A DNA stretch of 64,000 nucleotides, taken from Candidatus Peregrinibacteria bacterium. GTDB lineage: Bacteria > Patescibacteriota > Gracilibacteria > CAIRYL01 > GCA-016699755. The position numbers and the translations under genes are program-made. This document shows positions 1 through 8,721 of the stretch, piece by piece. The DNA lies in assembly GCA_016699755.1 (NCBI GenBank), contig CP065009.1:248001-312000 (forward strand), given 5' to 3'. Every line of letters starts with the position of its first letter. Position 1 is the stretch's first letter. Under the pieces are notes generated by a model. It did no database searches, was not told the DNA's origin, and saw only the letters and a list, made by a program, of their open reading frames with translations.

Positions 1-477
1 TCGTCCCCAAATAGGACAGAAACAGGAGCCATGTGTTTCTATTATGGTGGAAGTCAAAAGAGCAAAGAAATGGCAGAAAAGATACTCGATGCTTATTGTC
101 GAGCTACGGGACTTAAAAATGCTGGCGTTCATCCTGACACCTCGAGCCGATTCGGCCGCTTGGGAATTGTGAGAGATACCCGAGGGTGGGCGTTTCTGAT
201 CGAACTTGGTTCAGTCAACAATGATCTTGAGGTCGTTAAAACCAAGAGTGTCGCAGGACTCCTTGCTGGAATACAGGCAATTTTAGGAAAAGCCGAGGAT
301 AAACCGTTTGCTGACGTGGATCGCACTCATCCATACTTCTCAGCAGTGGATTGGGCGAAAAAACGCGGTGTCGCAGAAGGATATGGAGATGGTCGCCTAG
401 GAGTTGATGAAACGTTGACTGTTGGCAGATTTCTTGGCTTTTTGAGGAAGTATGACGATATTCAAAAAATGGGATAG
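1..477 (+). CDS. N-acetylmuramoyl-L-alanine amidase with SLH domain, 3' part
   Basis: The reading frame is open from base 1, so only the last 158 residues of the protein are present. The first part matches the C-terminal half of the zinc-dependent Amidase_3 fold: GAMCFYYGGS, then the LGIVRD strand, then the IELGSVNND segment that carries the catalytic Glu of the family. These enzymes cut the amide bond between MurNAc and the stem peptide. From about base 298 follows an S-layer homology motif (FADVDRTHPYFSAVDWA, then GVAEGYGDG), a module that binds pyruvylated secondary cell-wall polymer. The protein is therefore probably an exported, wall-anchored autolysin. A csaB gene further right in the window could supply the pyruvylated ligand. 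The N-terminus and signal peptide lie outside the window. Family call is firm; substrate is inferred. Confidence 0.85.
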   Translation, partial: SSPNRTETGAMCFYYGGSQKSKEMAEKILDAYCRATGLKNAGVHPDTSSRFGRLGIVRDTRGWAFLIELGSVNNDLEVVKTKSVAGLLAGIQAILGKAEDKPFADVDRTHPYFSAVDWAKKRGVAEGYGDGRLGVDETLTVGRFLGFLRKYDDIQKMG

Positions 478-533
478 ATATATTCTTTTTCCTGACACAT
501 AATGTTGGTACATTATTTTTTAATTTTGTAAAT

Positions 534-701
534 ATGACCAACAATGACCCAAAGGACGGTCAAGAGCCGATCGAGGAAGATATCAAGGAGATCATGGAAA
601 ATCAGGGGGTAGATGCTGATCAGGCAGAAAGAGTTCGGGATGTGATGGAAGAATACGGACTTGATGAGGACGAGGCGGTGGAAGTTGAGGAGCTGATTTA
701 A
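534..701 (+). CDS. Small acidic hypothetical protein, 55 aa
   Basis: A 55-codon frame begins MTNNDPKDGQ and ends AVEVEELI with TAA. It is strongly acidic (about 19 Asp/Glu), has no predicted membrane segment and looks helical. The segments around residues 25-35 and 41-50 (GVDADQAERV, GLDEDEAVEV) are related to each other, which suggests a duplicated helical motif resembling a UBA-like or CUE-like repeat. It starts 56 bases after the amidase stop. No convincing Shine-Dalgarno site is seen, which is common in this window. The regular composition and absence of rare codons argue for a real gene, but no family is recognised and function is unknown. Confidence 0.5.
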   Translation: MTNNDPKDGQEPIEEDIKEIMENQGVDADQAERVRDVMEEYGLDEDEAVEVEELI

Positions 702-935
702 TTAAACAGAAACTGAAACATCCTTGTGAAAATCCTCCACTTTGGATACACTCATGGATGAGAGGTAGTCCTTTAATTCGCTTAGAACCTTGTCCAAGAT
801 TGGGTCGCACCGTCTGGCAATCGGTTCAAAGTTTGTCTTGGCACTCCCACCATTGGTTTGTATGGTTTGCCTTGGCAAGACTGCGAAAAAGCCTAAATAA
901 GCCTCGGACTTACGCAGGTACAGCGACTCTTTCAT
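702..935 (-). CDS. Small hypothetical protein after hsdR
   Basis: This 77-residue frame starts MKESLYLRKS and overlaps the last 26 bases of hsdR in another frame. A GGAAG stretch lies about 8 bases upstream of the chosen ATG; a longer frame reaching back to 1004 lies inside hsdR and is less likely. The protein has a hydrophobic, glycine-containing N-terminal third (EAYLGFFAVLPRQ) and a helical C-terminal half rich in Leu, Ser and Lys. I do not recognise the family. Its position as the last cistron of the restriction/CBASS operon suggests a defence-linked accessory function, but it could also be a chance frame. Confidence 0.45.
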   Translation of the reverse strand: MKESLYLRKSEAYLGFFAVLPRQTIQTNGGSAKTNFEPIARRCDPILDKVLSELKDYLSSMSVSKVEDFHKDVSVSV

Positions 936-3900
936 AAACGCTTCTTCCGTTACCCTCGTAATTATCGTACAAGTGGCGATAGGCTTCATCACATTTTGCT
1001 TCATAAACTTTTACCTCGTAAGAACGAGGAAGCTCCTTATCAAGGGTGTCTCGAACAGTTATCATCACAGAAGCCCTGCGTTGTTGGGTTTTCTTCCAAT
1101 CCATAACCAGTTTTTCCCACTTTAGACTTTGGAGTAATGCCTTTGCCGCTTTTTTCACCTGTTTCACTTCTTTGTCTGTTAAGTTCGGTTTCCTTAAAAT
1201 GTCGAATAGAGCCAATTCTTCATCAGTCAGATTTTCTTCCATGTGACGCTGTTCTTCTTTGTTTAACTCCTTTGTAAATGCGACAAGTTTATCGAAAAAC
1301 GCTTCGGTAGTCATTGCTCCTGAGTTGTATTCATCGAGTAATGCTTGGAATTTCTCCATAAACTTCATTCGGGCAGGATTGATTTTTATCATTTTTTTGA
1401 GTTTATCTCCTATCTTTGTTTTCAATGCCTCATTGATAATGTTCTTCTGGTCTTTTTCAAACTGCTCTCTGAGTTTTTCAAAATCAATCTGGCTTAAATC
1501 AACCGTTGCAAGCGAGCGGATATTGTAACCCTCGGTTTCAATAGACTCATCAAGCAATTTTTCAATGTCTCTGCCGATTTCATCTATGTCGGTTGGTGGC
1601 AAAAGAGCTATTATTCTCGCCTGAATCACTTTCAGGACTGAAACTTGAGGTAGGTATCTTGTGGCGTGTTTATCCGGCAAAATGGCTCGGAAAAGCCTCG
1701 AAACAGTACTTGTAAGGGTAAGATAGTGTTTCTTTTTATCTTCGGTCGCCAAAATACTGTTTACAGCGTCGGAAATGAGTTTTAGTTTTTCAAGCTCGGG
1801 AGCTTTGAGAATTGATTCAATATTGATGGAAAGGTCATCACAAAATTGTTTTGATTCTGCGAGTGCTTCCTCAAGCTGTTCAACCAATTCTTCTTTGGAG
1901 TGAATAGGTGAATTCTCATCGGTTAAATCTCCGCCTCTGTCAGCGGCGTAAATAGACAACGCTTTTTGCAAACTTCTGAATACTCCGACATAATCCACTA
2001 TCAAGCCATTATTCTTGTTTTCAAAAACTCGATTTGCTCTGGCAATTGCCTGCATAAGCGAATGATTTTTCATTGGCTTATCAAGGTAGATTGTGGAAAG
2101 TGAAGGCACGTCAAAGCCTGTAAGCCACATGTTGCAGACAAAAACTAAACGGAACGGGTCATTTTCGTCCTTAAATTTCTTTTCCAAGTCCTCGTTTACC
2201 ATTCGCCTTCGGTGATGTTCAATTTCCAAACCTTTTTCATGGAAGTTTTCAATTTCATTCTGCTCAGAACTTACAATCACCGCCATATCCAAGGCTTTGG
2301 CTTCTTTGAGTTTAGATACGATTTCGTCCCACTCCTCATCTTTTGCTCCCTTTAACTTGTCCTCGAGATTTTCAATGTACTTTGCCAGATACTTTTTCAC
2401 TTTATCGTACATCTTCACCGTCGTTGCCTTGTCAATCGAGACAACCATTGCTTTGCCGTTATCCCCACGACCGAAGAAATGATTAACAATGTCCTCAGCA
2501 ACCTTTTCAAGCCTGTCCTCACGGGTAATAAGGTGGTACTGCCTTGCGAATTCCCGTTCCAGTTTCTTTTCCTGAGCTTCGTCGAGTTCCGCTTCTTCAA
2601 TAAGTTGTTCCAAATCATCTCCTAAATCTTCATTTTTGAGTTGAAGTTCGGGAATACGATTTTCGTAATACAAAGGTACGGTGGCTTTGTCGTCAATTGA
2701 TTGTTTGAAGTTGTACACGCTGACATATCCACCGAAAACATCTTTTGTTTTTTCTGATTCACCGGCAATAAGCGGTGTGCCTGTAAACCCGATAAACTGT
2801 GCTTTTGGTAAAGCGTTTCTCATGTTTAAGGCAAAGACCTCATACTGGCTACGATGGGCTTCGTCTGTCATTACGATAATGTCATTGCGATTGGAAAGTT
2901 CAGGGTATTTCTTGCCTTTATCGGTTCTAAATTTTTGAATGAGAGTGAAAATAAGCCGATGGTCTTCCTGTAAAAGTTCTTGAAGGTGATTACCGCTTTC
3001 CGCCTGTACCTGTTTTTCGGTTACAGCTCCCACATCTTGAAATTGTTTGTAAATTTGGTCATCAAGTTCCCGACGGTCTGTAACGACAAGGAAAGTGTAG
3101 TTTCCCTCAAACTTACGGAGAATCTTTTGGGCAAAGAAAACCATCGAAAGACTCTTTCCGCTCCCTTGTGTGTGCCAAAAGACTCCGATTTTTCCGCCAT
3201 TGTTCTTGGCTTTTTTGAATGATTCGATTGAGCCATTAACTCCCAAGTACTGATGATTACGAGCTACAATTTTTGCCATTTTCCCACGGGAATCGTCAAA
3301 TAAAACAAAGTTTTCCAGCAGGTCGAGGAAAATACTCTTGTTACAAGTTCCTTTAATGATTGTTTCCATTGAGACAATCCCTTTTTCACCCTCTTTGTTG
3401 ATTCGCTTCCATTCATTAAAATGCTCCCACTGCGATGTAATTGTTCCGATTTTACTGTCTATGCCGTTGCTGAGCATAATAAAAGCGTTGTACCAAAAAA
3501 GCTGAGGTATGGTGTTTTTGTAGTCCCTGAGATTATCGTCAAAAGCATTTTTTAGATTCTTATGTGAAGATTTCAACTCCACGAAAATCATTGGAAGACC
3601 GTTTACATAGCCCACAAGGTCAGCACGCCTCTTGTACATATCACCGGCAACCCAGAGCTGAGAAGCCAAATGAAAATGATTGTTTTCAGGATTATCAAAA
3701 TCAATAACAATCACTCGTTCAATTTCTCGGTCTCCGTTTTCTCCCGTAATTTCCACTTTAACGCCGTTTTTTATGAAGTCATAAACTTCTTTGTTGGCTT
3801 GGACTAAGTCCAAATTAGCCCGAGACTTTGTAAGTTCTTCGATTGCCAGCTCGATTGCTTCGACGGAAACATTTGAATTGAGTTTTGTGAGAGCTTCTCT

Positions 3901-4053
3901 GAGCTGTTTTATCAGCACAACGTCATTGATTTCGTTTCGCTCTTCCTCGTTGCCGAACTTCTCCTGAAAGTGATTCTGATATTCAAAACCCAGCTCCTGA
4001 AAGAGTTTGATTGCTGGTTGTTCAACGAGGCTGTCTTCTGTGAATTGTTTCAT
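910..4053 (-). CDS. hsdR: Type I restriction endonuclease subunit R
   Basis: HsdR is the motor and nuclease subunit of type I restriction: it translocates DNA using ATP and cuts unmodified DNA far from the recognition site, working in a complex with HsdM and HsdS. The 1047 residues show the PD-(D/E)xK nuclease (D145, then E159-L-K161 in FVELKSS), a superfamily 2 helicase with Walker A TQGSGKS (295-301), DEAH (397-400) and GFTGTP (422-427), the late motif LTGFDVP and the motif VI-like QAIARANR, then a helical C-terminal region that contacts the methylase. All catalytic residues seen are intact and the length is normal. The start is 3 bases after the stop of the SLATT gene, so it is the penultimate cistron of one long minus-strand operon. 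Confidence 0.95.
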   Translation of the reverse strand: MKQFTEDSLVEQPAIKLFQELGFEYQNHFQEKFGNEEERNEINDVVLIKQLREALTKLNSNVSVEAIELAIEELTKSRANLDLVQANKEVYDFIKNGVKVEITGENGDREIERVIVIDFDNPENNHFHLASQLWVAGDMYKRRADLVGYVNGLPMIFVELKSSHKNLKNAFDDNLRDYKNTIPQLFWYNAFIMLSNGIDSKIGTITSQWEHFNEWKRINKEGEKGIVSMETIIKGTCNKSIFLDLLENFVLFDDSRGKMAKIVARNHQYLGVNGSIESFKKAKNNGGKIGVFWHTQGSGKSLSMVFFAQKILRKFEGNYTFLVVTDRRELDDQIYKQFQDVGAVTEKQVQAESGNHLQELLQEDHRLIFTLIQKFRTDKGKKYPELSNRNDIIVMTDEAHRSQYEVFALNMRNALPKAQFIGFTGTPLIAGESEKTKDVFGGYVSVYNFKQSIDDKATVPLYYENRIPELQLKNEDLGDDLEQLIEEAELDEAQEKKLEREFARQYHLITREDRLEKVAEDIVNHFFGRGDNGKAMVVSIDKATTVKMYDKVKKYLAKYIENLEDKLKGAKDEEWDEIVSKLKEAKALDMAVIVSSEQNEIENFHEKGLEIEHHRRRMVNEDLEKKFKDENDPFRLVFVCNMWLTGFDVPSLSTIYLDKPMKNHSLMQAIARANRVFENKNNGLIVDYVGVFRSLQKALSIYAADRGGDLTDENSPIHSKEELVEQLEEALAESKQFCDDLSINIESILKAPELEKLKLISDAVNSILATEDKKKHYLTLTSTVSRLFRAILPDKHATRYLPQVSVLKVIQARIIALLPPTDIDEIGRDIEKLLDESIETEGYNIRSLATVDLSQIDFEKLREQFEKDQKNIINEALKTKIGDKLKKMIKINPARMKFMEKFQALLDEYNSGAMTTEAFFDKLVAFTKELNKEEQRHMEENLTDEELALFDILRKPNLTDKEVKQVKKAAKALLQSLKWEKLVMDWKKTQQRRASVMITVRDTLDKELPRSYEVKVYEAKCDEAYRHLYDNYEGNGRSVYERVAVPA

Positions 4054-4056
4054 AGG

Positions 4057-4626
4057 TTATTTGTTATTTAGACGTAAAGACTCTGGAAGAAACCTATCGA
4101 TTTCTTCATCAGACCAAGTGTATTCTTCACCTTTTACTACACCTTTCTTATTTAGTTTCTCTTGAGCTTTATCATAATCTTTTTGGCATGTTTGTGGAGC
4201 TAGGTCGCTTATTTGCTGATACTCTGTTTGAAAAGCATCTCTTTTAGCTTTTAGCTCTGCTTTTGATATCTCCTCGTCCATAATATCTGCGATAAAATTT
4301 TTGTATCTATCTCTTAATCCAAGATACTTGATAGCTGCGTTCTTATGCGAAACTTCCTTTGCTTCATAACTAAAGGTTAGTTGAATTATCAAGAAAATTA
4401 TCTCAGCTATCGTTAAGCCAATACCTATTGAGGAAAAAATTGGCTGTTCTAGATACGCAAGTTGTAAAGACAGGGAAAGAAGAACCAATGCTACCATTAG
4501 GATATTTACAAATTTTACCCAAAATACATATTCATGCGTACGTTCTGCTGCTGACTCCTGCACTTTGTGAGTAAAAACTGTATTGGCAAATGAATGCCTT
4601 ACAACTTCTAAATTTGAATTTTTCAT
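4057..4626 (-). CDS. SLATT-domain two-TM CBASS effector
   Basis: The 189-residue protein has a short N-terminal cytosolic helix, two hydrophobic segments (about residues 37-58 and 66-88), and a long charged helical region (90-190). This layout, together with the adjacent CD-NTase, fits the SLATT family (SMODS and SLOG-associating two-TM effectors). In CBASS anti-phage systems such membrane proteins are thought to be opened or assembled by a cyclic oligonucleotide and to break the membrane barrier, killing the infected cell. It begins 6 bases after the CD-NTase stop and ends 3 bases before hsdR. Effector identity is inferred from topology and neighbourhood; no catalytic motif exists to confirm it. 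An alternative is an unrelated small membrane protein. Confidence 0.75.
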   Translation of the reverse strand: MKNSNLEVVRHSFANTVFTHKVQESAAERTHEYVFWVKFVNILMVALVLLSLSLQLAYLEQPIFSSIGIGLTIAEIIFLIIQLTFSYEAKEVSHKNAAIKYLGLRDRYKNFIADIMDEEISKAELKAKRDAFQTEYQQISDLAPQTCQKDYDKAQEKLNKKGVVKGEEYTWSDEEIDRFLPESLRLNNK

Positions 4627-4632
4627 AGATAA

Positions 4633-5889
4633 TTACATTATGTTAACTAAAAATTTGCCACTTCTGGCAATACAAGCTCCATTTTGTACAACGTAGCATT
4701 CAATCCAATGCTTGCCTGTGTATTGTGTTTGTTCCCAGCGAACTTGATAACCTTGAAAAATATCTCCCCTGAGACCATCTGAGCTTCTAGCATGTTCACC
4801 TGTGTTAACTACTTGCCAGTAATACTGAAAATCTCCTCTAGCATTGGTGTTAGCTACAAACTTAATCCACCAAAGTTGATTTGGTAATGTTCTTCCATCA
4901 GAATTAACCCCTCCTGACTTTGTTTTTTTATCAGGACGATACAAATAAGCATCAATACTTACTCGATGTGATCTTTGTTCATTCCACCTTAATGGCTCAC
5001 AATGACTGTAATCACCAAGTGCCAATAAGCCAGCAAATGCACTTTTTGAAGTACTGTAACTTGGAAAGCTGTCACCAAAAACCTTTCTCCATTCCTCTGT
5101 GGCTTTTTCAAATTTTTCGTTTTCTTCATATTCTATGGCTTTTGTTGCTCTATCCTTCGCAGTTTGCACAAAACTCTTATTGTTGCCATCAACACAGTCG
5201 TGTAGATACTCAAAAAAATCTTTGACAACTTGTGAATAAGGCGAATCTACATCTTCATAACCTTCGAGAAAATCAATAACAAAGTCTTCAATCTCAAAGG
5301 ACTTAATACTCAGAGAACTAACTTCCTGTTTCCATCTCTTAATCATTCTTGAAAGCTCAGCAGTTAATCTATTTGACTCGCTATTTGAGTCATTAAATCT
5401 TTTAAGTTCACTTCTTGGGTCAAAGGTTTCCCATTCTCCTCCATTTTCTGTATTTGGAATAAGAAAAGTCTTATCGTCCTGTTCAAAAGCTGGCAGTAGT
5501 TCAATGTTATGAGTACCATCAGATGTTTTTATTAAAATTACTTTACCCCAAGCCTTAGGCTTGTCCCCAAGTGCATATTTTGAGTCCATTAAAACTTTTC
5601 GCACCAATGAGAGTAGTGCAGACTGACCATTATCTTGATTATCAAATTTCGCAAAATCATCTTCTGGCATCTTGAAAAGCACATCAACATCTTGGTCGTC
5701 TGTAAATGGTCTTATTGCTGTATTTTTTTTGTATGAGCCAAACAAAAACTTAGTGTTTCCGTCATATTCGGTATCATAAAAGTAATCATGCAGCTTTTTG
5801 CATACGCCATTGTACTTTTTCTTGGCATCTTCTCTTTGAGAGCTTGTCAGCCGAATGTTTTCGCCGAATTTTATGAATTGCTCCTGCAT
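4633..5889 (-). CDS. CD-NTase (SMODS nucleotidyltransferase with AGS-C sensor)
   Basis: This 418-residue protein is a cGAS/DncV-like nucleotidyltransferase, the signal-making enzyme of CBASS: on phage infection it makes a cyclic di- or trinucleotide that activates a partner effector. The pol-beta core is visible as GSYKKNTAIRPF (51-62) followed by DQDVD with the two metal-binding aspartates D67 and D69, and a third acidic residue E130 in NIELLPAF. After a helical middle, residues about 310-418 match the AGS-C sensor domain (LWWIKFVANTNARGDFQYYW, GLRGDIFQGY, GKHWIECYVV). It lies 3 bases after hsdS and 6 bases before the SLATT effector. No Cap2/Cap3 or HORMA/TRIP13 gene is nearby, so this resembles a minimal type I CBASS. 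The product nucleotide cannot be read from sequence. Confidence 0.88.
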   Translation of the reverse strand: MQEQFIKFGENIRLTSSQREDAKKKYNGVCKKLHDYFYDTEYDGNTKFLFGSYKKNTAIRPFTDDQDVDVLFKMPEDDFAKFDNQDNGQSALLSLVRKVLMDSKYALGDKPKAWGKVILIKTSDGTHNIELLPAFEQDDKTFLIPNTENGGEWETFDPRSELKRFNDSNSESNRLTAELSRMIKRWKQEVSSLSIKSFEIEDFVIDFLEGYEDVDSPYSQVVKDFFEYLHDCVDGNNKSFVQTAKDRATKAIEYEENEKFEKATEEWRKVFGDSFPSYSTSKSAFAGLLALGDYSHCEPLRWNEQRSHRVSIDAYLYRPDKKTKSGGVNSDGRTLPNQLWWIKFVANTNARGDFQYYWQVVNTGEHARSSDGLRGDIFQGYQVRWEQTQYTGKHWIECYVVQNGACIARSGKFLVNIM

Positions 5890-5892
5890 AAT

Positions 5893-7182
5893 TTAAGTAA
5901 GTTGAATGCTTAACCTAGAAACGTCTTCGTCACCGCTTACCAATTTTGGCAAAAGTAAATCACGAGTATTTCTTAGCTTCCTATTTAGTCTTTGGAGTAG
6001 CAAAATTTCATCAAAAATTGATTTAATCATATTGTCATATTGCATAAGAATCTTTTCATGTGGCTGTAAGATTGGAATTTTTTTAATTACTTGCTGGCTT
6101 ATGTTTTGTTGAGCTGCCCCCATGCCGAGTGCAATTATGCTTTTTATGTTGAATTTCAAGAACTGGAATAAGTAGTAACTAGAAAAATAAGTGTTACCAG
6201 CCAAAAAAGCACAACATGCTTGATTCGTTGTTGCTTCCATAGATAAAATACCTAATTTTCCAATTGTCGCTCCATACATTGCCAACAAAACAGTTAATGG
6301 TGGAAATGCTTTTGCTGATGATTTTTCTATTGCTAGCTCAGTAATTTTTTCTTCTGTTTCTAGAATAAAACCATCATTAAGTTCTTTTGTCTTTACCCAT
6401 TCAATTGTCCCATTCTGATAAAATTCCTCCTCTCTTTTTCTACTTGGTGTACCACCAGATGATGTAATACAAATATCTCCAATTTCCTTCACCTCCCACC
6501 CCTCAGGAATCTCACCAAACTCCGTACCACTATCAACCATCTTCACTTTTTCATGCCCGGGAAACTTAAAATCAACAAACCACTCCTTGTAAATAAGCTG
6601 GGCGGTGTTTTCCAGTATTTTGATTCGTTTCGTGTTGTTTTCTATGAGGTCATCGAAAGCAGAGAGGATTGAGGCGATTTTTTGCTGGGTAGGTAATGGA
6701 GGTAACAAGAATTGAATCTCTTTCAAATCTTTAATCGGTAATTGTGGTTGAGCTGAGCCAGAAGCGTAATTCTGAAATTTTTCTTGAGCGGTTGGTGAAG
6801 TGAATAAGTAATAAAAGAATCTACTACTAATCTCAGTTTCATTAGCTCGTAAAATCAACATTTGAGCGTTAATAAACCCCGTTTCGTATTGACAGTCAAA
6901 ATAAGCAAAATTGCCAACACTTCCTCTTGTAGTCATCATTATGTCATGCTTTTGAAGTTTTCCTTTTCTTAGAGAATCAAACTTTTCTTTTGTAATAAAC
7001 CTTAAATCATTAAGGATTAACTGATTATCTTGAATGTTGGGCGTACTAAAAAAAGGAATACCAAATGATTGAAACTCATCTCTTTTTGGATAGTTTGAAG
7101 ACCTATCACCATCGATAATTTCGAAAGGCAAATCTTTTAATTTTTTAATCTGCCACCCTTGTTTTACTTGAGTACTTGTCAT
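5893..7182 (-). CDS. hsdS: Type I restriction specificity subunit S
   Basis: HsdS chooses the bipartite DNA target for the methylase and the restriction complex. The 429 residues hold two target-recognition domains (about 8-180 and 225-400), each followed by a conserved helical spacer: LPPLPTQQKIASILSAFDDL in the centre and a shorter, more diverged helix near the C-terminus (ILLLQRLNRKLRNTRDLLLP). The gene overlaps the end of hsdM by 4 bases (ATGA), the usual sign of coupled translation. The two domains differ strongly, so the recognised site should be asymmetric. The target cannot be predicted from sequence alone. Confidence 0.93.
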   Translation of the reverse strand: MTSTQVKQGWQIKKLKDLPFEIIDGDRSSNYPKRDEFQSFGIPFFSTPNIQDNQLILNDLRFITKEKFDSLRKGKLQKHDIMMTTRGSVGNFAYFDCQYETGFINAQMLILRANETEISSRFFYYLFTSPTAQEKFQNYASGSAQPQLPIKDLKEIQFLLPPLPTQQKIASILSAFDDLIENNTKRIKILENTAQLIYKEWFVDFKFPGHEKVKMVDSGTEFGEIPEGWEVKEIGDICITSSGGTPSRKREEEFYQNGTIEWVKTKELNDGFILETEEKITELAIEKSSAKAFPPLTVLLAMYGATIGKLGILSMEATTNQACCAFLAGNTYFSSYYLFQFLKFNIKSIIALGMGAAQQNISQQVIKKIPILQPHEKILMQYDNMIKSIFDEILLLQRLNRKLRNTRDLLLPKLVSGDEDVSRLSIQLT

Positions 7183-8687
7183 TTTAGTAATTCCGTTAAA
7201 TTGTGGTTAATCTTGCCTTCCAGCTCGTGAGCTTCTTCCGTCAGGCTCTTTAATTCTTCGTGATACTCCGAAAGTCTTTGCTTAAAGTCATAATCTTCCT
7301 CTGCTTTATCCTCTACGCCCACATACCGACCGGCATTTAGAGAATAGCCCTGAGCCGCAACTTCTTCGATGGTTGCTAATTTGCATAGTCCTTTAATGTC
7401 TTTGTAAGGTTTTGAGCCTTCTTCGCCTCGATAACTCCTTACAATCTCAGCTAACTGCTGAATTTGTTCGTCGCTCCATTCTCTATGCGCACGGTCTATT
7501 TGAGTAAAGATATTTCTGGCGTCTATGAAGAGGATTTTATCTTTGCGGTCTGTTTGGACTTTTCCTTTATCGAAAAACCAAAGAGTTACCGGCAAGGTGA
7601 CCGTGTAGAAGAAATTGCTGGAAACAGAGACCATTACATCAACTACGCCTTCCTCGATAATCTTTTGTCTTATGTCTTTTTCCTGATTTCCTGCGTCTGA
7701 GGCTGAATTTGCCATAACAAAACCGGCTCTGCCTTTGCTGTTTAAGCAGTTCAAAAAAATCTGAATCCAAAGGTAATTGGCATTATTAGCATTGGCTATG
7801 CCGTATTTGTAGCGGGGGTCATCTTTTATCTTCTCCTTGTTGACATCTTTCACATTAAATGGCGGATTAGCCATTGAAAAATCATATCTACCGACACAAT
7901 CGTGCAAATCCTCATAAAAAGTATTACCAATCTTTATTTGTCCTTCTAATCCATGTACTGCTAGATTCATTTTGCATAATCGCATGGTTTCATCTACTTT
8001 TTCTTGACCGTAACAAGTGATTTCTTTGTTTGGATTAGCTTTGTGCGCTTTTATGAAATTAGCGCTTTGTACAAACATACCGCCACTTCCACAGGCGGGG
8101 TCTAAGATTCTACCGTGAAACGGCTCTATGATTTCTACTATGAGTTTTACAATTGAAGTGGGAGTAAAATACTCACCACCTTTTTGACCTTCGGTCATGG
8201 CAAAATGTCCAAGAAAATACTCGTAAATCTTCCCGAAATGGTCGCCCTCTTCTCCTAATGGGATTTGAGAGAACGATTTCAAGAGGGTAAAGAGAATGTT
8301 ATTTTCCAGTCGGTTGTAGGTTTTAGGCAAAACTCCTTCAAGTTCCTTATTGAACTTTTCAATTAGCTTCATGGCTTCGTTGATAGCTTTGCCGATGTCC
8401 GCACTCTCCGGAAGATTGAGCAAATAGGAATATCTGGCTTCTTCGGGTAAGTACATGACTCCTTCTGCCTGAAAATGTTCTGGCATTAACGCACCACCGC
8501 TTCGAGAGCCTGCATATCTTTCTTTTAGCTCCTTTTCTACTTTGGTGAACTTGCTATCCACGAAACGTAAGAAAATCAGACCCAGGACCGGAACTGAGTA
8601 TTCATGTGATTTGAGCTTAGAATTAGCTCTGAGATTATCTGCCGCTTGCCAGAGTTTTTTCTCTAGCTCTCCGTTATTTTTATTCAT
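7179..8687 (-). CDS. hsdM: Type I restriction methyltransferase subunit M
   Basis: HsdM transfers a methyl group from S-adenosylmethionine to adenine N6 at the site chosen by HsdS. From the start MNKNNGELEK the protein has 502 residues: a helical N-terminal domain (HsdM_N, about 1-140), then the N6 methylase fold with the SAM motif DPACGSGG (196-203) and the catalytic NPPF (274-277). A longer frame reaching 8774 exists, but its extra 29 residues are lysine/serine-rich and unlike the family, so the ATG at 8687 is preferred. TGA is the stop. It begins 34 bases after the small HTH gene and heads the Hsd/CBASS block. Confidence 0.95.
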   Translation of the reverse strand: MNKNNGELEKKLWQAADNLRANSKLKSHEYSVPVLGLIFLRFVDSKFTKVEKELKERYAGSRSGGALMPEHFQAEGVMYLPEEARYSYLLNLPESADIGKAINEAMKLIEKFNKELEGVLPKTYNRLENNILFTLLKSFSQIPLGEEGDHFGKIYEYFLGHFAMTEGQKGGEYFTPTSIVKLIVEIIEPFHGRILDPACGSGGMFVQSANFIKAHKANPNKEITCYGQEKVDETMRLCKMNLAVHGLEGQIKIGNTFYEDLHDCVGRYDFSMANPPFNVKDVNKEKIKDDPRYKYGIANANNANYLWIQIFLNCLNSKGRAGFVMANSASDAGNQEKDIRQKIIEEGVVDVMVSVSSNFFYTVTLPVTLWFFDKGKVQTDRKDKILFIDARNIFTQIDRAHREWSDEQIQQLAEIVRSYRGEEGSKPYKDIKGLCKLATIEEVAAQGYSLNAGRYVGVEDKAEEDYDFKQRLSEYHEELKSLTEEAHELEGKINHNLTELLK

Positions 8688-8721
8688 TGAATTGATAGTT
8701 AGACTTAGAAATGTTTTCGAT

